Position numbers and translations under genes: made by a program. A model generated the notes under the pieces. It was given only the letters and a program-made list of their open reading frames with translations, made no database searches and was not told the origin of the DNA. Positions 8,981-16,633 of a stretch of DNA of 64,000 nucleotides are shown here, one piece after another (positions within the stretch are counted from its first letter, which is position 1; every line of letters begins with the position of its first letter). The DNA is from Nonomuraea sediminis (GTDB taxonomy: Bacteria; Actinomycetota; Actinomycetes; Streptosporangiales; Streptosporangiaceae): positions 124,001-188,000 of the forward strand of contig NZ_JAHDTI010000005.1 of the NCBI RefSeq assembly GCF_018531495.1. Direction: 5' to 3'.

Positions 8981-9089
8981 GCGGCCGGCCCGGGCTGGGC
9001 GCAGGCTCGGGAGCGTCGGGGCGGACGGCTTGAGGGGCTTGGAACGTGCCAGGGCCGTCCGTCCCGTGACTCTTCAGAGGAGGTAGAGC

Positions 9090-10433
9090 ATGTCCCTCGA
9101 CGAACGCATCGCACTCACCCTCTACGACCGCATGTTCAAGGTGATCAGCGGAGAACCCGACTCCGGCATGGCCTCGGCCTTCGAGAGCGCCAACACCACG
9201 TTCGTGATGGCCCAGCGCGGCCTGGTGCTCAACGCCGCCGACTACCGCAACCCGTGGTCGCCCGGCAACACCGACGGCAGCATCCAGGCGGCCTTCAACA
9301 TCGCCTCACTGGTCGACGAGATCCCCGCGGTGAGCCACATGTACGCGCCGACCGGGCGGTCGGTGTCGGACGTGTACTCGAAGATGGTCAACACCGTGCA
9401 CGTCACGGAGCCGCCGCCCTCCCCCGAGATCCAGCACCAGCGGGACGAGCTGAACAAGGTGCTCGTCGAGCAGGTCAAGGACGACGAGGGCCGGACCGTG
9501 GAGCGCCCGACGGCGCTGGCGGACAACGAGCAGCGGGCCTTCAACAACTACCAGGACGCCTACATGGCCTACGTGGGGCAGTGGGCCGCCGCGCAGGCCG
9601 ACGAGAACCTGAAGCGGGTCTGGCCGATCGTCGGCGCCCAGGCGCTCCAGCGGCCCAGGCGGGCCTTCGCCGACTGGGGCGCCGCCGGCCGGGACCAGAT
9701 CAGGTCCACCAAGGCGCAGCTGGCCACGCTCAACGAGGGGCAGGTGGCCAGGGCCTTCGCCGACGCCCAGTTCCGCCTGCAGGCCTTCGAGCTGGTCAAC
9801 GTGCTCCAGGAGACCTTCTTCAGGACCACGATCGCGCCATCGGACTGGGCGGGCGCCGACGCGAGCACCTGGCCGACGTTCTCCTTCTCGGAGTCGACGC
9901 TGAACAACTCCTTCTCCTCCGAGGCCACCTCGTGGGGCGCGTCCGCCCAGGTGAACGTCGGACTGTGGAGCTTCGGCGGCGGCGTGTCGTCCTCCGACAG
10001 CCGCGTGAGCATGAGCGCCGACACCACCGACATCGGCCTGTCCTTCAAGTGGCGCATCTGCCCCATCTACCGCAAGTGGATGGACGCCAGCCTGTTCAAG
10101 CTGCCGAACTGGGACCTGGGATCGCTGTCGGGGGCCGGGGGCATCTCAGGCGGCGCCGACCCGCTGATGCCGCTCATCCCGCAGGCGCTGGTGATCGTCC
10201 GAGACGTGCACGTGACGGCGAACTGGTCACACCAGGACTCCGAGCGCATCGACTCGGCGATCAGCGGCTCGGCCAGCGTCGGCTACGGGCCGTTCGCCGT
10301 CGCGGGCAACTACAGCCACAGCTCGACCAGCGACAAGTTCAACGCGCACCGCACCGGCCAGGGCTTCGAGATCCCCGACATCCAGCTGCTCGGCTTCGTC
10401 TGCACGAAGGTGCCGCCGTGCCCTCCCAAGTAG
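9090..10433 (+). CDS. protein of unknown function with paired amphipathic beta segments (upstream partner)
   Basis: Not recognised. The ATG follows a strong AGAGGAGG. The 447-residue product is soluble by composition, without signal peptide or membrane helix. Residues 1-220 look mainly helical (for example LADNEQRAFNNYQDAYMAYV). Residues about 275-325 and 395-425 are rich in Ser, Gly and alternating hydrophobics, as in WGASAQVNVGLWSFGGGVSS and SGSASVGYGPFAVAGNYSHS, patterns that can form amphipathic beta-hairpins. The C-terminal part shares motifs with the next gene: LSFKWRICPIYRKW, then ANWSHQD and GYGPFAVAG, and a Cys-containing PPCP end. The next gene overlaps it by 16 bp. A pore-forming or self-assembling role is only a guess from these strands. 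Confidence 0.8.
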   Translation: MSLDERIALTLYDRMFKVISGEPDSGMASAFESANTTFVMAQRGLVLNAADYRNPWSPGNTDGSIQAAFNIASLVDEIPAVSHMYAPTGRSVSDVYSKMVNTVHVTEPPPSPEIQHQRDELNKVLVEQVKDDEGRTVERPTALADNEQRAFNNYQDAYMAYVGQWAAAQADENLKRVWPIVGAQALQRPRRAFADWGAAGRDQIRSTKAQLATLNEGQVARAFADAQFRLQAFELVNVLQETFFRTTIAPSDWAGADASTWPTFSFSESTLNNSFSSEATSWGASAQVNVGLWSFGGGVSSSDSRVSMSADTTDIGLSFKWRICPIYRKWMDASLFKLPNWDLGSLSGAGGISGGADPLMPLIPQALVIVRDVHVTANWSHQDSERIDSAISGSASVGYGPFAVAGNYSHSSTSDKFNAHRTGQGFEIPDIQLLGFVCTKVPPCPPK

Positions 10434-11548
10434 CGGCCGGCGCCCAGCTGTACGGTCACCTCGCCCAGCTGCTGGCTCCCGCCGACAGCCTCGCGGGCTC
10501 CTCCTCGATGGTGATCCTCGAACCCGCCGGGAAGGACGTGGGGGCCATGGCCTCCCTGGCGGGTCCCGCGGCCGCCGAGGCGCTGGCGGACCTCGCCAAC
10601 GCGATTCCCGCCGTCGCCTCCTCGTTCCTGGACACCGGGAGCTTCTACGACGACATCTGGAACTTCGTGCTCACCAGCGCGCTGCCGACAGGGCCGGTCG
10701 ACGACCCGGTCCGCGTCACCGTGGCCCGGGTCATCGCCGACAACCGCGCCAGTTTCGAGCTCATGACCCTGGCCCGGCTCGACCTGCCCGGTGACCTGTA
10801 CCACCCGGTGCGGGCCGCCCCCGCGGACTGGCTCGGCCACGACGGATGGAGCTCGGCGTCGTTCCGCGTCGGCGGCGAGGACGCCGATCCCCCGCCGCCG
10901 CCCTCGCCGGGCCTGTTCATCCCGGAGGACATCCCCGACCTGGTCTGGCGGGAGATCGAGCCGCTCGGCCCGGTGCCCATCGATCCGCTGATCAAGCCGC
11001 CGGGGATCTTCGTCCCGATCCGCGAGCAGCCGCCGCTGGAGGATCCGCGCGTGATCAAGCTGCTTGACAGGATACGGGCCAGGGAACCGCTCCTGCCGTC
11101 CGGCGGGCTGGTCTGGCGGGACGTCTTCACGGTGTCGCGCGCCGCCGAGGCGAGCGGGAAGGCGAGCCAGACCACGTCCAGGTTCCGGCTGTCGTTCGAC
11201 TACCGGGTGGTGGGCCTGCGCAGGCCTTGGCTGGAGCCTCAGCTGTGCCACCTGAGCGGGTGGATCATCCCCGGGCTGCCCGCGCACGGCCTGTCCACCG
11301 GGCTGCTCACGGACAACAAGGGGCTGCTGCCCGCCCTCACCACCCGGATGCTCGCGGTCCGCAACCTGGTGGTCGAGGCCGATTGGAGCGACGCCGACCG
11401 CCAGAAGGCCGCGAGCGGCGCCACGGTCTCCTTCGGCCCGTTCAAGGTGTCGGGCGAGGCCGCCTTCGACGGCACCCGCCTGACGCGCCCCGACCCGCAG
11501 GTCGTCGCCTGGCTGGCCACCGTCGTCCCGGCCTGCCCGGGCCCGTGA
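10418..11548 (+). CDS. protein of unknown function sharing a C-terminal domain with its upstream neighbour
   Basis: Not recognised. The GTG at 10418 lies inside the end of the previous gene (16-bp overlap) with GAAGG about 8 bp before, so translation is probably coupled. The 376-residue product has a helical N-terminal half (to about 130) and a proline-rich linker at about 150-215 (for example DADPPPPPSPGLFIPEDIPD). Its C-terminal domain matches the neighbour in order: LSFDYRVVGLRRPW, the W of CHLSGW, LLPALTTRMLAVRNLVVEAD, GATVSFGPFKVSGE and VVPACPG. No signal peptide or membrane helix is present. The two products probably form one complex or are alternative subunits; regulation by the divergent SARP protein is inferred from position. 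Confidence 0.8.
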   Translation: MPSQVAAGAQLYGHLAQLLAPADSLAGSSSMVILEPAGKDVGAMASLAGPAAAEALADLANAIPAVASSFLDTGSFYDDIWNFVLTSALPTGPVDDPVRVTVARVIADNRASFELMTLARLDLPGDLYHPVRAAPADWLGHDGWSSASFRVGGEDADPPPPPSPGLFIPEDIPDLVWREIEPLGPVPIDPLIKPPGIFVPIREQPPLEDPRVIKLLDRIRAREPLLPSGGLVWRDVFTVSRAAEASGKASQTTSRFRLSFDYRVVGLRRPWLEPQLCHLSGWIIPGLPAHGLSTGLLTDNKGLLPALTTRMLAVRNLVVEADWSDADRQKAASGATVSFGPFKVSGEAAFDGTRLTRPDPQVVAWLATVVPACPGP

Positions 11549-11562
11549 GCCTGCCGTACGGC

Positions 11563-12501
11563 TCAGGAAGCGGTCGTGGCCCGCCAGGACGAGGGGGTGA
11601 GGCCGCGGGCGCGTTTGAACGCGACGCTGAAGGCGAAGGCGTCCTCGTAGCCGACCCTGCGGGCCACGGTGGCGATCGTCGCGTCGGTGTCGCGCAGCAG
11701 ATCGGCCGCCAGGGTCATGCGCCAGCCGGTGAGGTAGGTGAGCGGGGGCTCGCCGACCAGGGCGGAGAAGCGCGCGGCGAAGGCGGCGCGGGACATGCCG
11801 ACCTCGATGGCCAGCGTGGCGACCGTCCAGCGGCGGGACGGATCCTCGTGCAGCAGGCGCAGGGCGTCGCCGACGGCGGGCTCGGTCAGCGCCCGCCACC
11901 AGGCGGGCAGCGCCGAGTCCTGACCGGCGCACCACGCCCGCAGCGCCAGGACGAGCACGAGGTCGAGCAGGCGGTCGAGGACGGCGTCCTGGCCGGGCTC
12001 GTCGCGGGCGGCCTCGGCGGCGAGCTGGTCGAGCGCCGCCCGGGTCCGCGGCCCGGCGGGCACGACCGCCAGCGGCGGCAGCAGGGACAGCAGGCGCTCG
12101 CCCACGTCGCCGCGGACCTCGTAGGCGCCCCTGAGCGTGATCGTGGCCCCGGGCAGCCCGTCGCCGTAGGTGCGCGGAGCCAGACTCCGCTGGATCCCGG
12201 CGGGCTCCTCGACGAAGTACTTCCTGCCTCCGCGGACCACGGCCTGCGCCGGTGTGGACGGGTCGTCGGCGATCGTGTAACGGCTGGTCCCGCTGATGAG
12301 GGCGATGTCGCCGGCGGCCAGGAGCGCGGGCGCGGCGTCGGTGTCGTCGAGCCGGATCGACGCCTGGCCGCCGAGCGTGGCCACGACCGTGAGCGGAGGG
12401 GCGTCGTCGAACGTCAGCGACCAGGGCGGACGCTGGATCAGCTGCCTGACCACCGCGTTCCTGGCCCGGGCCCGGTGCAGCAGATCGCTCAGAACGTCCA
12501 T
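11563..12501 (-). CDS. AraC-family regulator with cupin-type sensor domain
   Basis: In this 312-residue protein the N-terminal half (to about 200) has the cupin_6-type layout common in actinobacterial AraC regulators: RPPWSLTFDDAPPLTVVATL, ALLAAGDIALISG and YEVRGDVGERLLSLLP. The last 100 residues hold two helix-turn-helix motifs, WTVATLAIEVGMSRAAFAAR and ATIATVARRVGYEDAFAFSV followed by FKRARGLTPSSWR. A TAGCGT box 7 bp before the ATG at 12501 supports that start as a leaderless one; a GTG 9 bp further out is the alternative. It is divergent from the NmrA-like gene, its likely target. Confidence 0.88.
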   Translation of the reverse strand: MDVLSDLLHRARARNAVVRQLIQRPPWSLTFDDAPPLTVVATLGGQASIRLDDTDAAPALLAAGDIALISGTSRYTIADDPSTPAQAVVRGGRKYFVEEPAGIQRSLAPRTYGDGLPGATITLRGAYEVRGDVGERLLSLLPPLAVVPAGPRTRAALDQLAAEAARDEPGQDAVLDRLLDLVLVLALRAWCAGQDSALPAWWRALTEPAVGDALRLLHEDPSRRWTVATLAIEVGMSRAAFAARFSALVGEPPLTYLTGWRMTLAADLLRDTDATIATVARRVGYEDAFAFSVAFKRARGLTPSSWRATTAS

Positions 12502-12508
12502 GCCACCC

Positions 12509-12557
12509 ACGCTAGACGATCACAAAGGTATCGACGACGTTCTCCCATGGATCGTCT
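12509..12557. promoter_or_regulatory. AraC/NmrA divergent promoter region with 8-bp inverted repeat
   Basis: The minus-strand -10 box TAGCGT (12509-12514) is 7 bp before the AraC start. AGACGATC (12514-12521) and GATCGTCT (12550-12557) form a perfect inverted pair 28 bp apart, spanning the gap between the two divergent genes. Control by the AraC protein is inferred. I saw no convincing -35 box. Confidence 0.45.
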
Positions 12558-12583
12558 TGCCGCCGTGCGGTGTGCTGGACGGC

Positions 12584-13411
12584 ATGAAAGACATCCTTCT
12601 CATCGGGGGCACAGGCAAGACCGGTCGCCGCATCGTCCGACACCTCGAGTCCGCCGGCCAGCAGGTAAGGACGGCGTCGCGCAGCAGCGGGTTCGATCTG
12701 GACGACCCGGGCACCTGGGCTCCCGCGCTCGACGGCGTGATCGCCGCCTACGTCGTCGAGCCCGACCTACGGCCGGGCGTGAACCGCCAGGAACGCATCC
12801 CCCGGCTCGTGACCGAGGCGGTCGAGGCGGGCGTGCGGCGGCTGGTGCTGCTGTCGGCCCACGACGTCGGCAAGTTCGATGACGACCATCCGCTCAAGTC
12901 CGCCGAGCACGCGGTGCGCGGCTCCGGCGTCGGCTGGACCATCCTGCGGCCGACGTGGTTCTCGCAGAACTTCAGCGAGGCGTTCTGGCTGCCGGGGATC
13001 AAGCACGGGACCCTGTCACTGCCCACCGGCGACGGGCGCACGCCGTTCGTCGACGCCGAGGACATCGCCGAGGTCGCCGCGTCGGCGCTGACCGAGGACC
13101 GTCACGACGGCCAGGAGTACCAGCTGGCCGGCCCGCGGGCGATCAGCTTCGGTGAGGCCGTCGACCTCATCGGCAGGGCCACCGGGCGGACGATCCGCCA
13201 CCTCGACGTGGACCCCGACGGTTACGTCGAACACCAGGTCGCCAACGGTGTCCCGCGCGACGTCGCGCGGCTGCTCACCGGCCTGCTCGTGTCCGTCCGC
13301 GAGGGCCGGGCCGCCGCGCTGTCCGACGGCGTGGAGCGGGCCCTGGGCCGGCCGGCCAGGCCGTTCGAGGAGTACGTCACCGAGGCCGCCGCGGCGGGCG
13401 CCTTCGGCTGA
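12584..13411 (+). CDS. NmrA-like NAD(P)-binding oxidoreductase/isomerase
   Basis: This 275-residue atypical short-chain dehydrogenase starts with KDILLIGGTGKTGRRIVRHL, the NAD(P)-binding GGTGxTG motif. It continues with LVLLSAHDVGKFDDDHPLKS and WTILRPTWFSQNFSEAFW, typical of NmrA/YtfG (azoreductase- or quinone reductase-like) proteins. The canonical Tyr-x3-Lys catalytic pair is absent, as usual for this group, so it may be a sensor or reduce quinone-like compounds. The start ATG follows GGACGGC. The long upstream open frame overlaps the AraC gene and is not used. A GC-rich hairpin follows the stop. Confidence 0.85.
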   Translation: MKDILLIGGTGKTGRRIVRHLESAGQQVRTASRSSGFDLDDPGTWAPALDGVIAAYVVEPDLRPGVNRQERIPRLVTEAVEAGVRRLVLLSAHDVGKFDDDHPLKSAEHAVRGSGVGWTILRPTWFSQNFSEAFWLPGIKHGTLSLPTGDGRTPFVDAEDIAEVAASALTEDRHDGQEYQLAGPRAISFGEAVDLIGRATGRTIRHLDVDPDGYVEHQVANGVPRDVARLLTGLLVSVREGRAAALSDGVERALGRPARPFEEYVTEAAAAGAFG

Positions 13412-13418
13412 TAGGTCG

Positions 13419-13446
13419 CGCCGCCCCGCTCTTCTGCGGGACGGCG
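13419..13446 (+). terminator. GC-rich hairpin after the NmrA-like gene
   Basis: The sequence from 13419 to 13446 folds as an 11-bp stem with one mismatch (CGCCGCCCCGC against GCGGGACGGCG) and a TCTTCT loop, starting 8 bp after the stop codon. No T-tract follows, which is common for actinomycete terminators. Confidence 0.55.
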
Positions 13447-13534
13447 GCCCATCGGAGGAGAGTCGCCAGCCGCACGCTGGTCGGTGCTCTCACAGGGGTT
13501 AGATGCTCGATCACGCCGCGAGGTTCGGCCCGTG

Positions 13535-14857
13535 TCAGCGGATGCGCCTGGCCGCTCTGCCGCCCAGGTGGAGGAAGGCGATGTCGCCCGCGGCGTCCCG
13601 CAGGAAGCGGCCGACGGGACGGCCGGGATCCGTCGCGATCACCACGTCGTCGGAGCCTTCCACCAGGGCCAGCGGCATGTCGGGCATGCCCTCCACCCCG
13701 GCGTCAACGAGTTCGGGGCGCAGCACGAATCGGGCCGTCAGCTCCTTGTCGACCTCGAAGGTCCACTGGCCCGCGTCGTAGCTGCCCGCGTACTCCGGCG
13801 CGGGGTCGCGCAGTGCCGGCCGTACGGGCTGTGGCTTGGCGTCGAGCAGGTGCTCCAGGCACCAGTCGGTGACCAGCTTGCCCAGCTGCTTGCCGGGCGC
13901 GGAGTTGGTGAGCGTGGTGACGGCGAAGCCGCGCTCGGGCGCCAGCACGAACGTGGACAGCTGCAGGTTGCCGATGTTGCCGCCGTGGGTGACCAGCCGC
14001 ACGCCCGCCTGCTCCTCCAGCAGCCAGGGCAGCCCGATCCCGGTCCACGGCACCCCGACCTCGACGTGCTCGGCCTGCATCAGCTCCCTGGTGGCGGCGC
14101 CGATCGGCTCCTCGCCGCCCGCGCCCAGGTGGAAGGCGGCATAGCGGAGCTGGTCGCGCACCGACGACACCAGCCCGCCCTCGGGCATGCCCTCGCGGAA
14201 CAGTCCCCACGTGTGCGCGACCCGCGGCCCTTCCTCGCGTACGGCATGCCCGACGGCATGCGGTCGCGTGGCCACCTCCCACGGGAAGAAGAAGCTGTCG
14301 GTCATTCCCAGGGGGTCGAGCACGATGTGCCTGACAGCGCTCTCGTACGGCTCGCCGTACACGACCTCGACGATCCGGCCGAGCAGCCGGAACCCGGCGT
14401 TGTTGTAGGAGGCGAGCGTGCCGGGCGGGAAGAGCTGGGGCAGCCGGTCGTAGGTGTCGATCGAGCCGGCCAGCGCCGAGGTGTCCCAGCTGTCGCCGTC
14501 GTCGATGTCGCCGAGGAAGCCGCCGGTGTGGGTGAGCAGGTGCCGGATGGTCAGCTCCTCGGCGGCCCGCTCGTCGGCGAGCCTGAAGCCGGGGAGGTAG
14601 TGCCGGACGCGACCGTCCAGGTCGAGCCGGCTGCGCTCGACGAGATGCATGATCGCCGTGGCGGTGACCGTCTTGGTGGTCGAGCCGATCTGGAACAGCG
14701 TGTCGCCCGTCACGGGGGTGGGTGCGTCGACGCTGGTGACACCGGTGGTCAGGACGTGCTCCACGCCATCGAACAGCACGCCGACGGCGGCGCCGGGGAC
14801 GCGGAGGGATTCGGCCTCGCCGTCGAGCAGGCTCTGCAGGTGGTTGAGGTCAGCCAT
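13535..14857 (-). CDS. class C beta-lactamase-type serine hydrolase
   Basis: The 440-residue protein carries the family motifs STTK (Ser59, Lys62) in LFQIGSTTKTVTATAIMHL, the Tyr-x-Asn motif in ASYNNAGFRLLG and HGG in VTHGGNIGNL. This is the layout of AmpC/DD-peptidase/esterase EstB relatives. There is no signal peptide, so an intracellular esterase or amidase is more likely than a beta-lactamase. AGGA 8 bp before the ATG at 14857 decides the start; the open frame extends 25 codons upstream without another good site. It lies 81 bp downstream of the TetR gene on the same strand, and both may be read from the TetR promoter. Confidence 0.87.
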   Translation of the reverse strand: MADLNHLQSLLDGEAESLRVPGAAVGVLFDGVEHVLTTGVTSVDAPTPVTGDTLFQIGSTTKTVTATAIMHLVERSRLDLDGRVRHYLPGFRLADERAAEELTIRHLLTHTGGFLGDIDDGDSWDTSALAGSIDTYDRLPQLFPPGTLASYNNAGFRLLGRIVEVVYGEPYESAVRHIVLDPLGMTDSFFFPWEVATRPHAVGHAVREEGPRVAHTWGLFREGMPEGGLVSSVRDQLRYAAFHLGAGGEEPIGAATRELMQAEHVEVGVPWTGIGLPWLLEEQAGVRLVTHGGNIGNLQLSTFVLAPERGFAVTTLTNSAPGKQLGKLVTDWCLEHLLDAKPQPVRPALRDPAPEYAGSYDAGQWTFEVDKELTARFVLRPELVDAGVEGMPDMPLALVEGSDDVVIATDPGRPVGRFLRDAAGDIAFLHLGGRAARRIR

Positions 14858-14938
14858 TCGTTCATCCTGCTGGCCGGGAGGGTGACGGGCTTCGTCGACC
14901 CGCACCATTTCCGCGGCGCCGTTCGTGCTCACGTGCTT

Positions 14939-15532
14939 TCAGTGTGACTCCCCCGGGCCGGCCCCGACGAGCGACCGGGCCAGCCCCTCGGCCAGCGTGC
15001 CGGCGAGCTCGGGCAGGCGGTCGCGGTCTTCGAGCAGCAGGAACAGCCAGGCGAAGATCGGGCCGAGCAGGAGGGCGTGCACCGTCGCCGGGTCGGGGCG
15101 GCGTGACAGCTCGCCCCGGGCCACCGCCCTGTCGAGCACCTCGGTGACGCAGGTGCGCTCGGCCGCCACGAACGTCCCCGCGAACGCTGCGGCCATGGCC
15201 GGGTCCGCGTGCACGTCGGCCAGCAGGCCGGGCACCACCCCTGGCGGGGGCGTGGTCAGGTTCGTGACGATGTCGCGGGTGAGCGCGGCCAGGTCGGCGG
15301 CCAGCGAGCCCGCGTCGGGCGGGGTCTCCAGTTCCAGGCCGTGCATGACGGCAGCGAAGATCATTTCCTGCTTGGTGGCGTGGCGGCGGTAGATCGCCGC
15401 CTTGCCGACGCCTGCCCTGGCCGCCACGGCGTCCACCGTGAGCTGGGCGTATCCCTGCTCGGCCAGGAGCTCGCGGGCGGCGGCCGCGATGGCGCCGTCC
15501 ACCCGGGTGTCTCGAGGTCGGCCTGCCTTCAT
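14939..15532 (-). CDS. TetR/AcrR-family repressor
   Basis: The 197-residue regulator has an N-terminal helix-turn-helix domain (GRPRDTRVDGAIAAAARELL, then LTVDAVAARAGVGKAAIYRR, HATKQEMIFAAV) and a helical ligand-binding domain of the TetR_C_16-like type. The start at 15532 is the first Met before the GRPRD motif and lies 7 bp after a TAGACT box, indicating a leaderless mRNA. It faces the DUF6463-like membrane protein, with operator half-sites in both promoters, so it probably represses itself and that gene. The serine hydrolase follows on its own strand. Confidence 0.9.
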   Translation of the reverse strand: MKAGRPRDTRVDGAIAAAARELLAEQGYAQLTVDAVAARAGVGKAAIYRRHATKQEMIFAAVMHGLELETPPDAGSLAADLAALTRDIVTNLTTPPPGVVPGLLADVHADPAMAAAFAGTFVAAERTCVTEVLDRAVARGELSRRPDPATVHALLLGPIFAWLFLLLEDRDRLPELAGTLAEGLARSLVGAGPGESH

Positions 15533-15539
15533 GCCGGGC

Positions 15540-15646
15540 AGTCTATTGCGGAACCACCAGACTCGTAATGTGACGTAACCGACATTGCACCTGGAGTTCG
15601 GTGGGCGCATGATTCGGAACCATGAGTTCCGAAACTACTGGTTCCG
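15540..15646. promoter_or_regulatory. two divergent leaderless promoters with TetR operator half-sites
   Basis: The plus-strand promoter is TTGCAC (15585-15590), 17 bp, CATGAT (15608-15613), then 8 bp to the ATG at 15622. The minus-strand promoter is TTACGA (15563-15568), 17 bp, TAGACT (15540-15545), then 7 bp to the ATG at 15532. The half-site CGGAACC is found at 15549-15555, within the minus-strand spacer, and at 15615-15621; its complement GGTTCCG is at 15640-15646. The block 15615-15631 is a perfect inverted repeat CGGAAC-N5-GTTCCG that covers the plus-strand start codon. The layout fits steric repression by the TetR protein. Confidence 0.65.
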
Positions 15647-16056
15647 TTAAAAGAGTGGTGCGGGCCGGGGGGATCCTCGTGTTCCTGGCCTGCCTGCACC
15701 TGGTCTCGACCGCGCTGCTGAGCATGGAGCACATCCCTGGCTGGTTCCGGGGCGAGCTGTGGTTCTTCCCTCCAGGGCCGGACGACTTCGCGCACCTGGC
15801 GCCGGGCGTCGGCGCGTTCTGGCTGGTCTGGGGGAGCTTCGGCGTGCCGCTCGGGCTGGTCGGGGCGCTGGTCGTCGGCCTCGGACGGCGCGGCCAGGTG
15901 CCGGGCGCCTACCTCGGGATCGTCGTGACCCTGTGGGCTCTGTCCAGCGCCGCCGTACTGGAGCCCTCACCCTTCGTCCTCGCGGTGATCCCCGGCGTCA
16001 TGCTGCTGGCGGCCGCTCGCAAGCGCGGGGTCGTCGCCGAAGTGGTATCCGGGTAA
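15622..16056 (+). CDS. small four-helix membrane protein (DUF6463-like)
   Basis: The 144-residue product has four predicted membrane helices (about 15-35, 60-85, 95-115 and 118-135). The loop HIPGWFRGELWFFPPGPDDF between helices 1 and 2 resembles the DUF6463 family found beside TetR regulators in actinomycetes. Function is unknown. It is divergent from the TetR gene, and an operator-like inverted repeat overlaps its start codon, so it is very likely the main target of that repressor. Confidence 0.75.
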   Translation: MSSETTGSVKRVVRAGGILVFLACLHLVSTALLSMEHIPGWFRGELWFFPPGPDDFAHLAPGVGAFWLVWGSFGVPLGLVGALVVGLGRRGQVPGAYLGIVVTLWALSSAAVLEPSPFVLAVIPGVMLLAAARKRGVVAEVVSG

Positions 16057-16072
16057 TCGGGGGGATTGGTTC

Positions 16073-16101
16073 TTGGTGGGGGCCACTCGCGGGCCTAGCG
16101 T
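16073..16101 (+). promoter_or_regulatory. leaderless promoter of the gene at 16109
   Basis: TTGGTG (16073-16078), a 17-bp spacer and TAGCGT (16096-16101) are followed after 7 bp by the ATG at 16109. This is a good housekeeping-sigma promoter for a leaderless transcript, and no Shine-Dalgarno sequence is present. Confidence 0.6.
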
Positions 16102-16108
16102 CGCCGGC

Positions 16109-16579
16109 ATGATCAGTGTCGCTCCCGACTACGTCCACATCCGCAAGCGCCTGTCCTCCGGCGAGCGGCTCAGCCTGCCCGGGGTCGGCTTCAAGTGGTA
16201 CGACCTGCACGCCGAGGACCGCGAGATCCCCGAGGCGGTCCGCAAGGAGGCCCGCGACTTCGTCGCCGACCACCTGCCCGAGATCACCCCGGCGGGCGAG
16301 CTGGGCTTCGTCATCCTGCACCGCGTCGGCGACGCCTACCTGCTGCTCGTGTGCACCTGGCGCAACGAGAACGAGCTGTGGGAGACCGTCTACGGCAAGG
16401 CCGAAGGCGCCTTCGGCCTGCTGCGGTTCGACGAGACGCACAAGGGCACCTACTGCGTGTGGGAGCTGGGCGCCGTCCTCCACGAGCAGCAGGCCTGGAT
16501 CCGCTACCTGTTCTCCGCCCGCGACGACGCCGCCCGCCAGGCCTACCTCGCCGACCTGGCCCCCACCGCCCTCATCTGA
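16109..16579 (+). CDS. conserved-looking protein of unknown function
   Basis: Not recognised. The 156-residue soluble protein has no signal peptide or membrane helix. It has an aromatic-rich core (VGFKWYDLHAEDREIP, LLLVCTWRNENELWETVYGK, THKGTYCVWELGAVLHEQQA, WIRYLFSARDD), suggesting a small all-beta or alpha/beta domain with regular Trp residues. The start at 16109 is set by the promoter spacing; an in-frame upstream start at 16073 would lie inside the -35 box. It stands alone between the DUF6463-like gene and the flavin monooxygenase. Confidence 0.75.
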   Translation: MISVAPDYVHIRKRLSSGERLSLPGVGFKWYDLHAEDREIPEAVRKEARDFVADHLPEITPAGELGFVILHRVGDAYLLLVCTWRNENELWETVYGKAEGAFGLLRFDETHKGTYCVWELGAVLHEQQAWIRYLFSARDDAARQAYLADLAPTALI

Positions 16580-16633
16580 CCTCGCCCGAAGGAAGTCGCG
16601 TAGCGGTCCGTACGGTGCCGCGCGGATGCACGG

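Noticed and set aside
9254-10417. Plus-strand open frame running into the gene at 10418 from far upstream
   Set aside because: Its first part is an out-of-frame, Arg-rich reading of the gene at 9090. Coding character begins only at the GTG at 10418.
16580-16633. CGTACG-centred sequence between convergent genes as a terminator
   Set aside because: The stem is short and interrupted, weaker than the hairpins listed elsewhere.
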